Source of the DNA: Sphingomonas sp.
Lineage (GTDB): Bacteria; Pseudomonadota; Alphaproteobacteria; Sphingomonadales; Sphingomonadaceae
Assembly: GCA_017849555.1 (NCBI GenBank)
Contig: JAFIGU010000036.1
Span: forward strand, 1 to 64,000
Direction of reading: 5' to 3'
DNA: 64,000 nucleotides
In this document: piece by piece, positions 42,510 to 53,649 of the stretch
Layout of the letters: each line of letters opens with the position of its first letter
Numbering within the stretch: position 1 is the first letter of the stretch
Notes under the pieces: generated by a model
What the model was told of the DNA's origin: nothing
The model's database searches: none
What the model saw: only the letters and a program-made list of their open reading frames with translations
Position numbers and translations under genes: made by a program

Positions 42510-44971
42510 AAACGATAGGCGACATCGAGGCTGGCGGTACGGGGCAATGCGTTCCACACCTGCCCGACACCGGCCGGCCCCGAGGCGATCCGCGCCGGTA
42601 CTTTATCGTCGAGCAGATTCCTGATCGACAACCCAGCATTCCAGCGCGCCTGTTCGACGAGCAATTGAAGGTCGAGCTGGGTGCGCGGCGCGGTCCGCTC
42701 GAAATAGGGATCGGTGCGGTTGAAGGCGGTGTTCATCGCCGAGGTGTAGCCGAAGTCGATGCGGGCGACTGCGTTGGTGGTGGTGGACAGCGGTTCGCGG
42801 CGCTGCATCCCCAGCGCGAAGGCGAGCAGCGGCACGTTGGGCAGGCGATCGCCCTTGCGCGCGATGATCCCGCTCGTGTCGATCGGCTGGTTCCGCGACA
42901 GCCGCGCGTCGGTCAGGCTGGCGCGGCCCTCGATCGTCGTGCGCGGATCGGCGACGACGGTCAGCTCCAGCTCAGCGCCGTGGATCGCCGCGCTGCCCGC
43001 ATTGCTGTTATAGGCGAAGGCGCCATTTGCGCTCGACACCGGATAGATCATGTCCGACCAGTCGATGCGATAGACATCGGCATTGATGCTGACCCGGCGA
43101 TCGAACGCGCTGGACTTGACCCCCAGTTCGTAGCTCCACAGCCGATCCGCGCGATAGACGCGCAGCCCGGGGGCGAGCAGCGGAATGATATTGACCCCAC
43201 CCGGCCGGTAGCCCTGCGACGCCTCGGCATAGACCAGCAATGCCTCCGCCGGATGCCACGACAGCAACGCCTTGAGATTGCTCCCGATCTCCCGGCTGGC
43301 ATAGCGCCCGCCCTGCAGCGCACCGGTGCCGGTGATCGGATTGGGGATATCGACATTGCCCCCCGAGGCGCGGACGTAGCGGAACAGCCGCCCGCCGAGC
43401 GTCAGCGCCAGCGCGCGGGTCAGCCCCTGCGTCCATTCGCCGAACAGCGCCTGTTGCGACAACACGCTGTCGAGATAGCGCAGCCCGGTGACGTCGAGCG
43501 GGCGCGGCATGATGCCGGTCGCCGCATCGACCTTGAGCGCGTAGCTCGCGATATGCTCGCGCCGCCGCTCGAGATAGGCGCCGACGGTCCATTTGGCGGC
43601 GCCCGATCCGGTCGAGGAGAAACGCAGCTCCGCGCTCCAGTCGGCGACCCGCATCGGCTGATAGAGGATGCCGGGCAAGCGGCTGTCGACGAACGACCCG
43701 AACGCAGCGACCTGCGCGGCGGAGCAATTTTCGGTCGCCGCGAGCGCGAAGAAGCTGCGGCAGATCGCGGGATCGTCGCGCTGGCCGGAGAGGACCCCCG
43801 TGTAATCGATCTCGCGAACGATGTTCCACGTATAATGCGAGACGGTGGCCAGCGCGGTGACCCCGCCCAGATCGTGTCGCGCGGTAAGATTGTAGAGCGT
43901 CAGGTCGTTGCGCTGCGGGGTGCGCGCGCTCTGGTCGTTGATGTTGCGCCCCTGCGCGCGATACCAGAAGGCCGCGTCGCTGATCCGCGTGCGCTGGACG
44001 ATCGCGCTGCCCTGGATGCTGGTGCCGTCCTGCGGGCCCCAGGCGAGGGTGAAGCGCCCGCCGCTCTTGTCGGTCCGCCCGCCGTGGTCGAGATCGAGAT
44101 GGTCGTTGCGGATCACCCCGCCGGCGCGCCGTGCATAGAGCGACATCCGCGCCGCGAGCTGATCGGCGACGATCGGCGCGTTGAGCGTCAGCGAGGCACT
44201 GTCGCCCGGCCCCGCCCCGCTGGTCTGTTCGACACCGGCACGCGCCTCGCCGTGCCACGCGGCCGGATCGGGCTGGTTGAAGATGACGCGCACCACGCCG
44301 CCCATCGCGCTCGCGCCGTATAACGTGCCCTGCGGCCCGCGCAGCAGCTCAACGCGATCGATATCGACCAGATCGAGATCGGGGGCAAAGGCGCTGGGAT
44401 CGAAGGTCGTCCCGCCGGGGCCGCTGATCGCGCTTTCGTCATAATAGATGCCGACGGTCGGCTCGCCCGCGCTGGCGAGGCCGCGGATCAGCAGCCGCTG
44501 CTGACCCGTCCCGGTATCCACCACGCTCAGTTCGGGATGCCGGCGCGCCAGCGTGCGAATGTCGTGCACCCCGCGGTCGGCGAGCACGTTGCCCCGCTCG
44601 ACGCTCATGCTCAGCGGGGTTTCGGCCATCACGGTTTCGCGCTTCAGCGCGGTGACGATCACCGGCTGGTTGTCGGCCTCGGCGGCGGGCGGCGGCGCAC
44701 GGCTCGGCGCGCGCGGGACGATCAGCAAGGTGCCGCCGGGCAGCCAGCGCGCCTCCAGCGCGTTATCGCGCAACAGCCATCCGAGCAGTTTCTTCGCATC
44801 GGCGGCGTGCGTCGTGCGCTTGATCGAGCGCCCGCGCACCAGCGCCGGATCGAACAGCAATTGCCAGCCGGCTTGCCGCGCGAGATCCGTCAGCGCCGTC
44901 GCGAGCGGGCCGGGGCGCAATGTGACGGTCCGTCCTTGCGCCGCCGGCGCGGCGGCCGCCTGCGCCGGCAA
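42506..44971 (-). CDS. TonB-dependent transducer receptor with STN domain
   Basis: The first canonical in-frame start is TTG 44971 (MPAQAAAAPAAQGRTVTLRP), which gives 821 residues but loses half of a signal peptide: the same frame continues upstream to about 45064 and reads RRISILHPSPRLFPVSAAFL before it, with ATT codons but no ATG, GTG or TTG. Residues about 10-75 form the STN signalling domain (FDPALVRGRSIKRTTHA), then a TonB box QPVIVTALKRE, plug and barrel ending LDVAYRF. STN receptors sense their ligand and signal through FecR to FecI, whose genes are divergent at 45130. It is a paralogue of the receptor at 48459-50750. Confidence 0.9.
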   Translation of the reverse strand: MPAQAAAAPAAQGRTVTLRPGPLATALTDLARQAGWQLLFDPALVRGRSIKRTTHAADAKKLLGWLLRDNALEARWLPGGTLLIVPRAPSRAPPPAAEADNQPVIVTALKRETVMAETPLSMSVERGNVLADRGVHDIRTLARRHPELSVVDTGTGQQRLLIRGLASAGEPTVGIYYDESAISGPGGTTFDPSAFAPDLDLVDIDRVELLRGPQGTLYGASAMGGVVRVIFNQPDPAAWHGEARAGVEQTSGAGPGDSASLTLNAPIVADQLAARMSLYARRAGGVIRNDHLDLDHGGRTDKSGGRFTLAWGPQDGTSIQGSAIVQRTRISDAAFWYRAQGRNINDQSARTPQRNDLTLYNLTARHDLGGVTALATVSHYTWNIVREIDYTGVLSGQRDDPAICRSFFALAATENCSAAQVAAFGSFVDSRLPGILYQPMRVADWSAELRFSSTGSGAAKWTVGAYLERRREHIASYALKVDAATGIMPRPLDVTGLRYLDSVLSQQALFGEWTQGLTRALALTLGGRLFRYVRASGGNVDIPNPITGTGALQGGRYASREIGSNLKALLSWHPAEALLVYAEASQGYRPGGVNIIPLLAPGLRVYRADRLWSYELGVKSSAFDRRVSINADVYRIDWSDMIYPVSSANGAFAYNSNAGSAAIHGAELELTVVADPRTTIEGRASLTDARLSRNQPIDTSGIIARKGDRLPNVPLLAFALGMQRREPLSTTTNAVARIDFGYTSAMNTAFNRTDPYFERTAPRTQLDLQLLVEQARWNAGLSIRNLLDDKVPARIASGPAGVGQVWNALPRTASLDVAYRF

Positions 44972-45129
44972 CGCGGCGGACAGGAACGCCGCCGAAACGG
45001 GGAAAAGGCGCGGGGACGGGTGAAGAATCGAAATGCGCCTTTCCAGCGGTGGCCGATGGCCATGTTATCCAAAGCTTACTTGGGTTGCACCGTTGACAGG
45101 CGCGCGCGCGACCGATTTATTTCACATCC

Positions 45130-45681
45130 GTGACCAATCTCCCCGATGGGATATCAGGCGGCTCTCACGGCCTGCTCGCCCCGCCGCAACCGGCGGCGGG
45201 CGCGGCCGCGCCGTTCCTGTCCTATCTCGGTGCGATCCGCGCCTTCGTCTCGAAACGGGTGCATCCCAACGATCTCGACGATGTGGTGCAGGATGTCGCG
45301 CTCAAGATGCACCAGCGCGCGGGGCGCGACGGGGTGGAGAATGTCCAGGGCTATCTGTTCCAGGTCGCGCGCAGCGTGCTCGCCGATCACGGGCGACGCA
45401 GCCGCGCCGGGCAGGCGGGGCTGCACGATCCGCTCGAGGATCATAACCACCCGGTCGAAACCTGCCCGCCGGACCGCATCCTGGAGAACCGGCAGGAATT
45501 GCAGCTGATGCTCGCGGCGCTGCGCGATCTGCCCGATCGCGCCCGCCAAGCATTTGTTCTTCATCGATTTGAACATATGAGCTACGCGGACATCGCGCGG
45601 CATATGAACATCTCGGTCAGCGCGGTTGAAAAGAATATCATGCGCGCGATGAGGCAACTGACCGCATGTCGGCAGAAATGA
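45130..45681 (+). CDS. ECF sigma factor, FecI type
   Basis: A 183-residue ECF sigma factor from a GTG start. Region 2 lies near PNDLDDVVQDVALKMHQRAG and region 4 near LPDRARQAFVLHRFEHMSYA and ISVSAVEKNIMRAM. Such factors direct RNA polymerase to a receptor operon when activated by a FecR protein. It overlaps the fecR-like gene by 16 bases and is divergent from the STN receptor gene, which would be its main target. Confidence 0.9.
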   Translation: MTNLPDGISGGSHGLLAPPQPAAGAAAPFLSYLGAIRAFVSKRVHPNDLDDVVQDVALKMHQRAGRDGVENVQGYLFQVARSVLADHGRRSRAGQAGLHDPLEDHNHPVETCPPDRILENRQELQLMLAALRDLPDRARQAFVLHRFEHMSYADIARHMNISVSAVEKNIMRAMRQLTACRQK

Positions 45682-46652
45682 CGATGACGAACGCGAGCGA
45701 CGAGGCGGCGCGCTGGTATGCGCGCCGGCACGCCGCTGCGCCGACCACGGCGGAGCAGGCAGCGTTCGAGGCGTGGCGCAACGGCAGCGCGGCGAATGCC
45801 GAAGCCTGGGCGGCGACCGAAGCGACGCATGACGCGCTCGGCGGGCTCGCCGCCTTGCCTGAGATGACAGCGCTGCGCAGCGCGGCGCGCCGGCCGGCGG
45901 CGCCCCGGTTCGCGTCGTGGCGGATCGCCGCATCGGTCGCCGCGCTCGTCGCGGGGGCGGCGGGGACGTACAGCCTGATATCGCATCGCGCGCCGACCAC
46001 CACCGCCCCCGCGGTGGCCGCGGTCGCGCATTATCGCACCGCGATCGGCGAGCAGCGCATCGTCGCACTGGCCGACGGCACGCGGATGACGCTCAACACC
46101 GATTCGCAGATCGACGTCCCGGCGTGGCAAAGCGAGCGCCGCATCCGGCTGCTGCGCGGCGAGGGCTATTTCGAGGTCGCCAAGGACAAAAGCCACCCGT
46201 TCGTCGTCGAAACCGGCGCGGGCGATGTCGTCGCGGTGGGCACCGCCTTTGCGGTGCGCAAGGCGGGGCGCGGCTTCAGCGTCGCGCTGGCCGAGGGCAA
46301 GGTGCGCGTGACGATCCCCGCGATCGCCGAACCCGCGCTGCTCACCCCGGGCGAGCGGCTCGCCTATGACGGCGTGGCGGTGAAGCGCGAGACGAGCGGC
46401 GCGGGCGAAGCGACGACGTGGCTGGCGGGCAATCTCACCTTCCGCGATACCGTGCTCGGCGATGCGATCGCGGAGATGAACCGCTATTCGCCGCGTAAGA
46501 TCGTGCTTGACGACCCCGCCGCCGCGCACCGCAAGCTGACCGGGGTGTTCCGCACCGGCGACGTCGCAACCTTCGTCGCGGCGGTGACGGCTTATGGCAT
46601 GGCGCGCATCGAGCGCGAGGATGCGGCGGAGATCCGATTGAAGGGGGCGTAA
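45666..46652 (+). CDS. FecR-family anti-sigma/sigma-regulator protein
   Basis: A 328-residue inner-membrane protein. Residues about 10-70 are the cytoplasmic anti-sigma part (DEAARWYARRHAAAPTTAEQ), a single TM lies around residues 80-100 (IAASVAALVAGAAGTYSLI), and the periplasmic FecR domain follows (GEQRIVALADGTRMTLNTDS). It links the STN domain of the receptor to the sigma factor. The start is the ATG 16 bases inside fecI. It ends 3 bases before a sphingomonad-type inverted repeat. Confidence 0.93.
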   Translation: MSAEMTMTNASDEAARWYARRHAAAPTTAEQAAFEAWRNGSAANAEAWAATEATHDALGGLAALPEMTALRSAARRPAAPRFASWRIAASVAALVAGAAGTYSLISHRAPTTTAPAVAAVAHYRTAIGEQRIVALADGTRMTLNTDSQIDVPAWQSERRIRLLRGEGYFEVAKDKSHPFVVETGAGDVVAVGTAFAVRKAGRGFSVALAEGKVRVTIPAIAEPALLTPGERLAYDGVAVKRETSGAGEATTWLAGNLTFRDTVLGDAIAEMNRYSPRKIVLDDPAAAHRKLTGVFRTGDVATFVAAVTAYGMARIEREDAAEIRLKGA

Positions 46653-46655
46653 CCT

Positions 46656-46737
46656 CCGTTCGCCCTGAGCTTGTCGAAGGGCTGCACTTCTGCCGACGAA
46701 GAAAAGTACAGGGCTTCGACAAGCTCAGCCCGAACGG
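46656..46737. repeat. Large intergenic inverted repeat, sphingomonad type
   Basis: Arms of about 27 bases (46656-46682 and 46711-46737) pair nearly perfectly; the core is GAGCTTGTCGAAG with its complement CTTCGACAAGCTC. A second inner arm (683-689 with 704-710) extends the stem. This element is widely dispersed in sphingomonad genomes. Confidence 0.85.
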
Positions 46738-46768
46738 ATTCTATTGTATCTACCGTATCGACAGGTTT

Positions 46769-46800
46769 CGGGAGCCGGGATCGAGCGACCCCGGCTCCCG
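46769..46800. terminator. Bidirectional-type hairpin between fecR-like and M20 genes
   Basis: Perfect 11-bp arms CGGGAGCCGGG (46769-46779) and CCCGGCTCCCG (46790-46800) around a 10-base loop, located between two convergent genes and just beyond the M20 stop. No clear T-run on either side. Confidence 0.55.
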
Positions 46801-46804
46801 CACC

Positions 46805-48280
46805 TTATTGCGCCGGCGGGTCGCGATAATCGAGCGCCGGCTTACGATCGCCGAGCATCGCCGCATATTTGAAGTCCTTGCCGCGCCGCTCGACCAATTC
46901 GGCCTTGGCCTTGGCCAGCACGTCGGGGCTTTGCAGCAGTTCGGCGCCCATCAGCGTCAGCGCCGAGGCCGCGACCGAGGCGCCCTTCACCCCGAGCGAG
47001 GTGCCGCTGGCGGCGGAGGATTGCCAGCTGTGCGCCGGGGTCCCCGGCACCCAGGTGGTGGTGGAAATCCCCATCGTCGGCACCGTCCAGCTCACATCGG
47101 CGACATCGGTCGACCCGTTGAGCTGCTCTTCGGCGCTCGGCGGCAGGATCGGGGTCGGATCGAGCAGCCCGGCATGCGGCAAATTCTTCGCCATCTGCGC
47201 CGCGAAGGCGGTCTGCTCGGCATCCCAGGGCGCGATCGGCACCTTGCTGAAATTGCGCTCGGCGACCTCGAGCAGGGTCTTGTTGGGCAGCAATGAATAG
47301 ACCCCGCCGGTGATCTCATAATCGCTCGTCGTATCGGTGGCGATTGCCGCGCCCTTCGATGCCTTCACCACTCGCGCCCAGACGTCGCGGACGATCTGCG
47401 GATCGGCCTGGCGGACGTAATAATAGACTTCGGCGAAATCGGGGACGACATTGGGCGCCTTGCCGCCCGAGGTGATGACATAATGGATGCGGGTCTTGTC
47501 GGGGATATGCTCGCGCAGATGCTCGACCGCGATGTTCATCACCTGCACCCCGTCGAGCGCTGAGCGCCCCTGATCGGGCGCCGCGGCGGCGTGCGCGGAG
47601 ACGCCGTGGAAGCGGAACTTGCCGCTGATATTGGCCATCGAAGGCGTGACGGTATAACTGTTGTTGTCGCCCGGGTGCCAATGCAGCACCGCGTCGACAT
47701 CGTTGAACAGCCCGTCGCGCACCAGATAGACCTTGCCCGATCCGCCTTCCTCGGCCGGCGAGCCATAGACGCGGACCTCGCCCTTCACCTTATTGGCAGC
47801 CATCCACTCCTTGAGCGCGACCGCCGAGGCGACCGAGGCCGCGCCGAACAGATTATGCCCGCAACCGTGAGCGGCATTCTTCCCCGGCGTCCCCTTGCGA
47901 TCGGGCACCGCCGCCTGCGACAGCCCCGGCAGCGCGTCATATTCGGCGAGGATGCCGATCACCGGCCCGTCGCCGTTGCGGAAGCTGGCGACGAAGGCGG
48001 TCGGCATCCCGGCGACCCCGGCGCGCACGGTGAACCCCGCCTTGCGCAGCCGATCCTGCAGCAAGGCGCTGCTCTTCTCCTCCTTGTAGCCGACTTCGGC
48101 GAGGTTCCAGATCGCCAGCGCGTCGCTCGACAGCGCGGGCTCCTGCTTCTTCGATGCCGCGAGCAATTGCGCGCGCTGCGCGTCCGTCAGCGGCGCCGCT
48201 TGCGCCGTACCCGCCAAAGCCAGCGCCCCGAGCGTGGCCGCCAGGCCGGTCGTCATCCTCAATCCCCGTGTCACGCGCAT
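46805..48280 (-). CDS. Exported M20-family amidohydrolase/peptidase (AbgB-like)
   Basis: The ATG at 48280 has GGGAGGG six bases upstream, which is better than the upstream ATG at 48295; this gives 491 residues. A signal peptide (RMTTGLAATLGALALAGTAQ) precedes a zinc-dependent M20 fold: the metal-ligand regions are EYDALPGLSQAA, GCGHNLFGAA and SPAEEGGSGKV. The closest type is AbgB, the aminobenzoyl-glutamate utilisation subunit, acting on N-acyl amino acids, amides or dipeptides. It lies between the FecIR module and a second TonB receptor, and probably processes the ligand in the periplasm. Confidence 0.9.
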   Translation of the reverse strand: MRVTRGLRMTTGLAATLGALALAGTAQAAPLTDAQRAQLLAASKKQEPALSSDALAIWNLAEVGYKEEKSSALLQDRLRKAGFTVRAGVAGMPTAFVASFRNGDGPVIGILAEYDALPGLSQAAVPDRKGTPGKNAAHGCGHNLFGAASVASAVALKEWMAANKVKGEVRVYGSPAEEGGSGKVYLVRDGLFNDVDAVLHWHPGDNNSYTVTPSMANISGKFRFHGVSAHAAAAPDQGRSALDGVQVMNIAVEHLREHIPDKTRIHYVITSGGKAPNVVPDFAEVYYYVRQADPQIVRDVWARVVKASKGAAIATDTTSDYEITGGVYSLLPNKTLLEVAERNFSKVPIAPWDAEQTAFAAQMAKNLPHAGLLDPTPILPPSAEEQLNGSTDVADVSWTVPTMGISTTTWVPGTPAHSWQSSAASGTSLGVKGASVAASALTLMGAELLQSPDVLAKAKAELVERRGKDFKYAAMLGDRKPALDYRDPPAQ

Positions 48281-48330
48281 CGCGCCCTCCCTCATCGTTC
48301 AGTCAGGAAGGACGGGCCGCACCGGATTTT

Positions 48331-48370
48331 CCTCACCCCGCGCAAAAAAATTTTCGGCTGCGGGGTGAGG
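48331..48370. promoter_or_regulatory. Inverted repeat between divergent M20 and TonB receptor genes
   Basis: Perfect 11-bp arms CCTCACCCCGC (48331-48341) and GCGGGGTGAGG (48360-48370) with an 18-base A/T-rich loop (CAAAAAAATTTTCGG). It lies in the 178-base gap between the two divergent starts and could control both. Confidence 0.6.
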
Positions 48371-48458
48371 GGACGCCGCGCGCCCGCGTCTTGGATCGCG
48401 ACGGGGACGGCAATCAACGCCGCCGCCCCGATCGAAAACCAGACAAGGGGGGTTAGTC

Positions 48459-50750
<2,292 letters not shown>

Positions 50751-50788
50751 CCGCTACGGGGTCGCGCGGCCGATCGGCGCGCGGCCCC

Positions 50789-52174
50789 TCACAACGCCCG
50801 CGCGAGCGCGGCGAACACCGCATCGTCGTCGCTCATCGCGACGTTGAAGCGCATCCGGTCGTTCCACAATCCACCGGCGCTGAACACCTTGCCCGGCGCG
50901 AGCACCAGCCCCTGCGCCAGCGCCGCCTCGGCCAGCGCCACCGCATCGCAACCGTCGGGCAGCTTCGCCCAGACGAAGATCCCGGCATTGGGCTCGATCC
51001 ACGGTTCCAGCCCCGCGGCGCGGAGGCGGCGCAAGGTGCCCGCCATCGCGCGGGCCAGCCGGGTGCGGATCGTTTCGACATGGCGGCGGTAGCTGCCGTC
51101 GGTCAGCACTGAATGGAGCAAGGTGGCGGCGAGCGGATTGCCCGACATCGAAGTGGCGATGCGCAGATCGGCGAGCGCCTCGATCCAGTCGGCGCGCGCC
51201 GCGATATGCCCGCAGCGCATCGCGGCCGAGAGCGACTTGGAAAAGCTGCCGATGCGGATCACGCGATCGAGCCCGTCGAATGCGGCGAGCCGCGGGGCGG
51301 GGGAGATTTCGAAATCGGCGAAGATATCGTCCTCCACCACGATCAGGTCATGCGCCTCGGCGAGCCTGAGCAGGCGGTGCGCGATCGGCGCGGCGAGCGT
51401 CGCGCCGGTCGGATTGTGGATGCCCGAATTGGTCAGGTAGAAGCGCGGGCGGTGGGTTTCGAGCGCCTCCGCAAAGCGCGCGATATCGGGGCCGTGCGGG
51501 GTCATCGGCACCCCGATCGCGGTCACGCGATGCGCGCGCATCAGCGCGAGGAAATTGAAATAACATGGATCGTCGACCAGCACGGTATCGCCGGGTTCGA
51601 GCAGGAAACGACAGATGAGATCGAGCGCATGCGTCCCGCTGTCGGTCAGCATGATCTGATCGAGCCCGGCCTCGATCCCCTGATCGGCCAGCCGCCGTGC
51701 GAGCAACGCGCGCAATCGCGACGAGCCGAGCGGGGAATCGTAACCGGTCAGCGTGCCGGCCGACCCGCGCGCCGCGGCGCGCAGCCCCTTGCGGATCGCG
51801 TCGCTCGCGAGCCATTCGTCGGGCAGCCAGCCGCACCCCGGCATCATCGCGCCACGATTCTCCGCGAGCGACTGGCGCAGCATCCACAAGGGATCGACCT
51901 GCCGCGCGGCCGCCACATCGGGGCGATCGAGCGTCAGCGGCGCGAGCGGCGCGGTGACGTAAAAGCCCGAGCCGGGGCGCGCGCGGATCGCACCCTCCGC
52001 CGCCAGCCGGTCATAGGCCTCGACGATCGTCGATTTGGAGAAGCCGGTGGTCTCGGCCATCGCGCGGACGGATGGGAGGCGCGCGCCGGGGGTCAGCGTC
52101 CGCCGCGCGATCCGCTCGCGGACGATCCGCATCACCTGCCCGGTGCGGGTTTCCGCGCGTGCGGCGCTGGCCAT
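50789..52174 (-). CDS. MocR-type GntR/aminotransferase regulator
   Basis: The ATG at 52174 follows GGAG and gives 461 residues; the longer frame starts upstream inside the operator region. The N-terminal GntR winged helix covers about residues 12-75 (ARLPSVRAMAETTGFSKSTI), and the rest is a class-I aminotransferase domain with VDDPCYFNFL, NPTGATL and the PLP-lysine segment SFSKSLSAAMRCG. MocR proteins sense PLP or amino compounds. It is divergent from the phzF-like gene, which it probably regulates. Confidence 0.93.
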   Translation of the reverse strand: MASAARAETRTGQVMRIVRERIARRTLTPGARLPSVRAMAETTGFSKSTIVEAYDRLAAEGAIRARPGSGFYVTAPLAPLTLDRPDVAAARQVDPLWMLRQSLAENRGAMMPGCGWLPDEWLASDAIRKGLRAAARGSAGTLTGYDSPLGSSRLRALLARRLADQGIEAGLDQIMLTDSGTHALDLICRFLLEPGDTVLVDDPCYFNFLALMRAHRVTAIGVPMTPHGPDIARFAEALETHRPRFYLTNSGIHNPTGATLAAPIAHRLLRLAEAHDLIVVEDDIFADFEISPAPRLAAFDGLDRVIRIGSFSKSLSAAMRCGHIAARADWIEALADLRIATSMSGNPLAATLLHSVLTDGSYRRHVETIRTRLARAMAGTLRRLRAAGLEPWIEPNAGIFVWAKLPDGCDAVALAEAALAQGLVLAPGKVFSAGGLWNDRMRFNVAMSDDDAVFAALARAL

Positions 52175-52193
52175 CGTATTGATCTCCGGATCG

Positions 52194-52223
52194 GTACAGT
52201 TTGTACTTATCGTATCGAACTGT
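52194..52223. promoter_or_regulatory. Operator candidate in the MocR/PhzF divergent gap
   Basis: GTACA-GTT-TGTAC is a dyad at 52194-52206, and ACAGTT (52196-52201) is mirrored by AACTGT (52218-52223). The gap between the two starts is 111 bases; the sites lie 20-50 bases upstream of the MocR ATG. Confidence 0.55.
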
Positions 52224-52285
52224 CCCTGTTCGCGCCAGCCGCGGCACGGCATCGCGGGTCACGCATCGCCAAGAGGAGAAAATTC

Positions 52286-53128
52286 ATGCCCCATCGCCCG
52301 TTCAGCCTTGTCGACGTGTTCGGCAGCGCGGATTTCAGCGGCAATCCGCTCGCGGTGATCGCCGATGCGCAAGGGCTGACGACCGAGGAGATGCAGCGCA
52401 TCGCGCAGTGGCTCAACCTCTCCGAGACGACCTTCCTGGTACCGACGACCGACGCGGCGGCGGATTATCACGTGCGCATCTTCACCCTGGCGCACGAATT
52501 GCCGTTCGCGGGGCATCCTACGCTCGGCACCTGCCATGCCTGGCTCGAAGCGGGCGGGCAGCCCCAGCGTGACGGGGTCGTCGTCCAGCAATGCGGCGCG
52601 GGGCTGATCGAGCTGCGCCGCGCCGCCGACGGCAATCTCGCCTTCCGCGCCCCGCCGCTGGTCCGCAGCGGCACCCCGAGCGAGGCGGAGATCACCGAGG
52701 TCGCCGAGGTGCTGCGGATCGATCGCGCGGCGATCGTCGACGCCCAATGGGTCGATAACGGCCCGGGCTGGATCGCGGTGATGCTCGGATCGGCGGAGGC
52801 GGTGCTGGCGCTGGAGCCCGCACGACACCACGCGCAGCGGATCGATATCGGCGTGGTCGGCCCGCATGCGCCGGGCGACGCGGTCGCGTTCGAGCTGCGC
52901 GCGATCTTCAGCGACGCGCACGGCGCGCTGATCGAGGATCCGGTGACCGGCAGCCTCAACGCCTCGGTCGGCCAGTGGTTGTTCGCCAGCGGCCGCGCGC
53001 GCGGCTCCTATGTCGCGGCGCAGGGCACGCGCCGCGGGCGCGCCGGGCGGATCGCGGTTTCGCAGGATGCGGACGGCGACGTGTGGGTCGGCGGGCGCAC
53101 CGTCACGATGTTCGCCGGGCAGCGGTAA
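52286..53128 (+). CDS. PhzF-family isomerase
   Basis: A 280-residue PhzF-like protein preceded by AAGAGGAGAA. It has the diaminopimelate-epimerase-like fold; the catalytic Glu is in LSETTFLVP (Glu47) and GHPTLG (residues 76-81) is the family motif. It isomerises small unsaturated or amino-acid-like acids; the substrate is not known. The MocR regulator beside it suggests an amino-containing compound. The longer ORF track upstream is antisense to the MocR gene and not used. Confidence 0.92.
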   Translation: MPHRPFSLVDVFGSADFSGNPLAVIADAQGLTTEEMQRIAQWLNLSETTFLVPTTDAAADYHVRIFTLAHELPFAGHPTLGTCHAWLEAGGQPQRDGVVVQQCGAGLIELRRAADGNLAFRAPPLVRSGTPSEAEITEVAEVLRIDRAAIVDAQWVDNGPGWIAVMLGSAEAVLALEPARHHAQRIDIGVVGPHAPGDAVAFELRAIFSDAHGALIEDPVTGSLNASVGQWLFASGRARGSYVAAQGTRRGRAGRIAVSQDADGDVWVGGRTVTMFAGQR

Positions 53129-53134
53129 GGCCGG

Positions 53135-53581
53135 TTACTCCGCGATGATCGCCTGCTCGATCGCGGTGGTGGGATGTTTGACGAGATCCTTGGCGATCTC
53201 GCCGACGATGCGATCCTTGACCGCCGGATCGAGCTGGCCGCGCAATTCACCCAAAGTGCGCGGATCCGCAACGACGATCAGCGCGTCGAACGCCTGTTGC
53301 AGCGCCTGATCGCGCAGGAAAGCGGCGGTTTCGGCGGCGAAGCTCTTCTTCTCCTGCGCGTGAAAGTCGGTCTCGGCATAAGCGCTGCGGCGCGTCGCCC
53401 CCGACAGCGAGAACGAGGTCCGCCCCGGCCGGTCGCTCTTCTGGTCGCGGTCGGGCGGGTTCACGTCTTCGAGCATGTTGACCGGCTCGAGATGGGGGTA
53501 AGTGGCGTCGCCGCTGTTGCGGAACAGCAGCCGTTTCTGGCCGTCGGTGACGAGTACATGGGTCGCATGCGCAAGCCGCAT
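53135..53581 (-). CDS. Host-attachment family protein
   Basis: The ATG at 53581 has AAGGAG upstream and gives 148 residues. The sequence matches the small family first described as required for attachment to host cells (Agrobacterium): ATHVLVTDGQKRLLFRNSGD at the N-terminus and a RPGRTSFSLSG stretch in the middle. No signal peptide or membrane segment. It is convergent with the phzF-like gene. Function unclear. Confidence 0.85.
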   Translation of the reverse strand: MRLAHATHVLVTDGQKRLLFRNSGDATYPHLEPVNMLEDVNPPDRDQKSDRPGRTSFSLSGATRRSAYAETDFHAQEKKSFAAETAAFLRDQALQQAFDALIVVADPRTLGELRGQLDPAVKDRIVGEIAKDLVKHPTTAIEQAIIAE

Positions 53582-53649
53582 CGCCGTTCTCCTTCCGATT
53601 TTCGCTTTGCTTCTGCAACGCTTGCACGGGGGAGAGGGTTGCGATGCGG

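Noticed and set aside
42497..44323. 608-residue plus-strand ORF
   Set aside because: Antisense shadow of the STN receptor gene.
51113..52285. N-terminal extension of the PhzF-like ORF
   Set aside because: Antisense to the MocR gene; the ATG at 52286 has a good ribosome site and fits the PhzF length.
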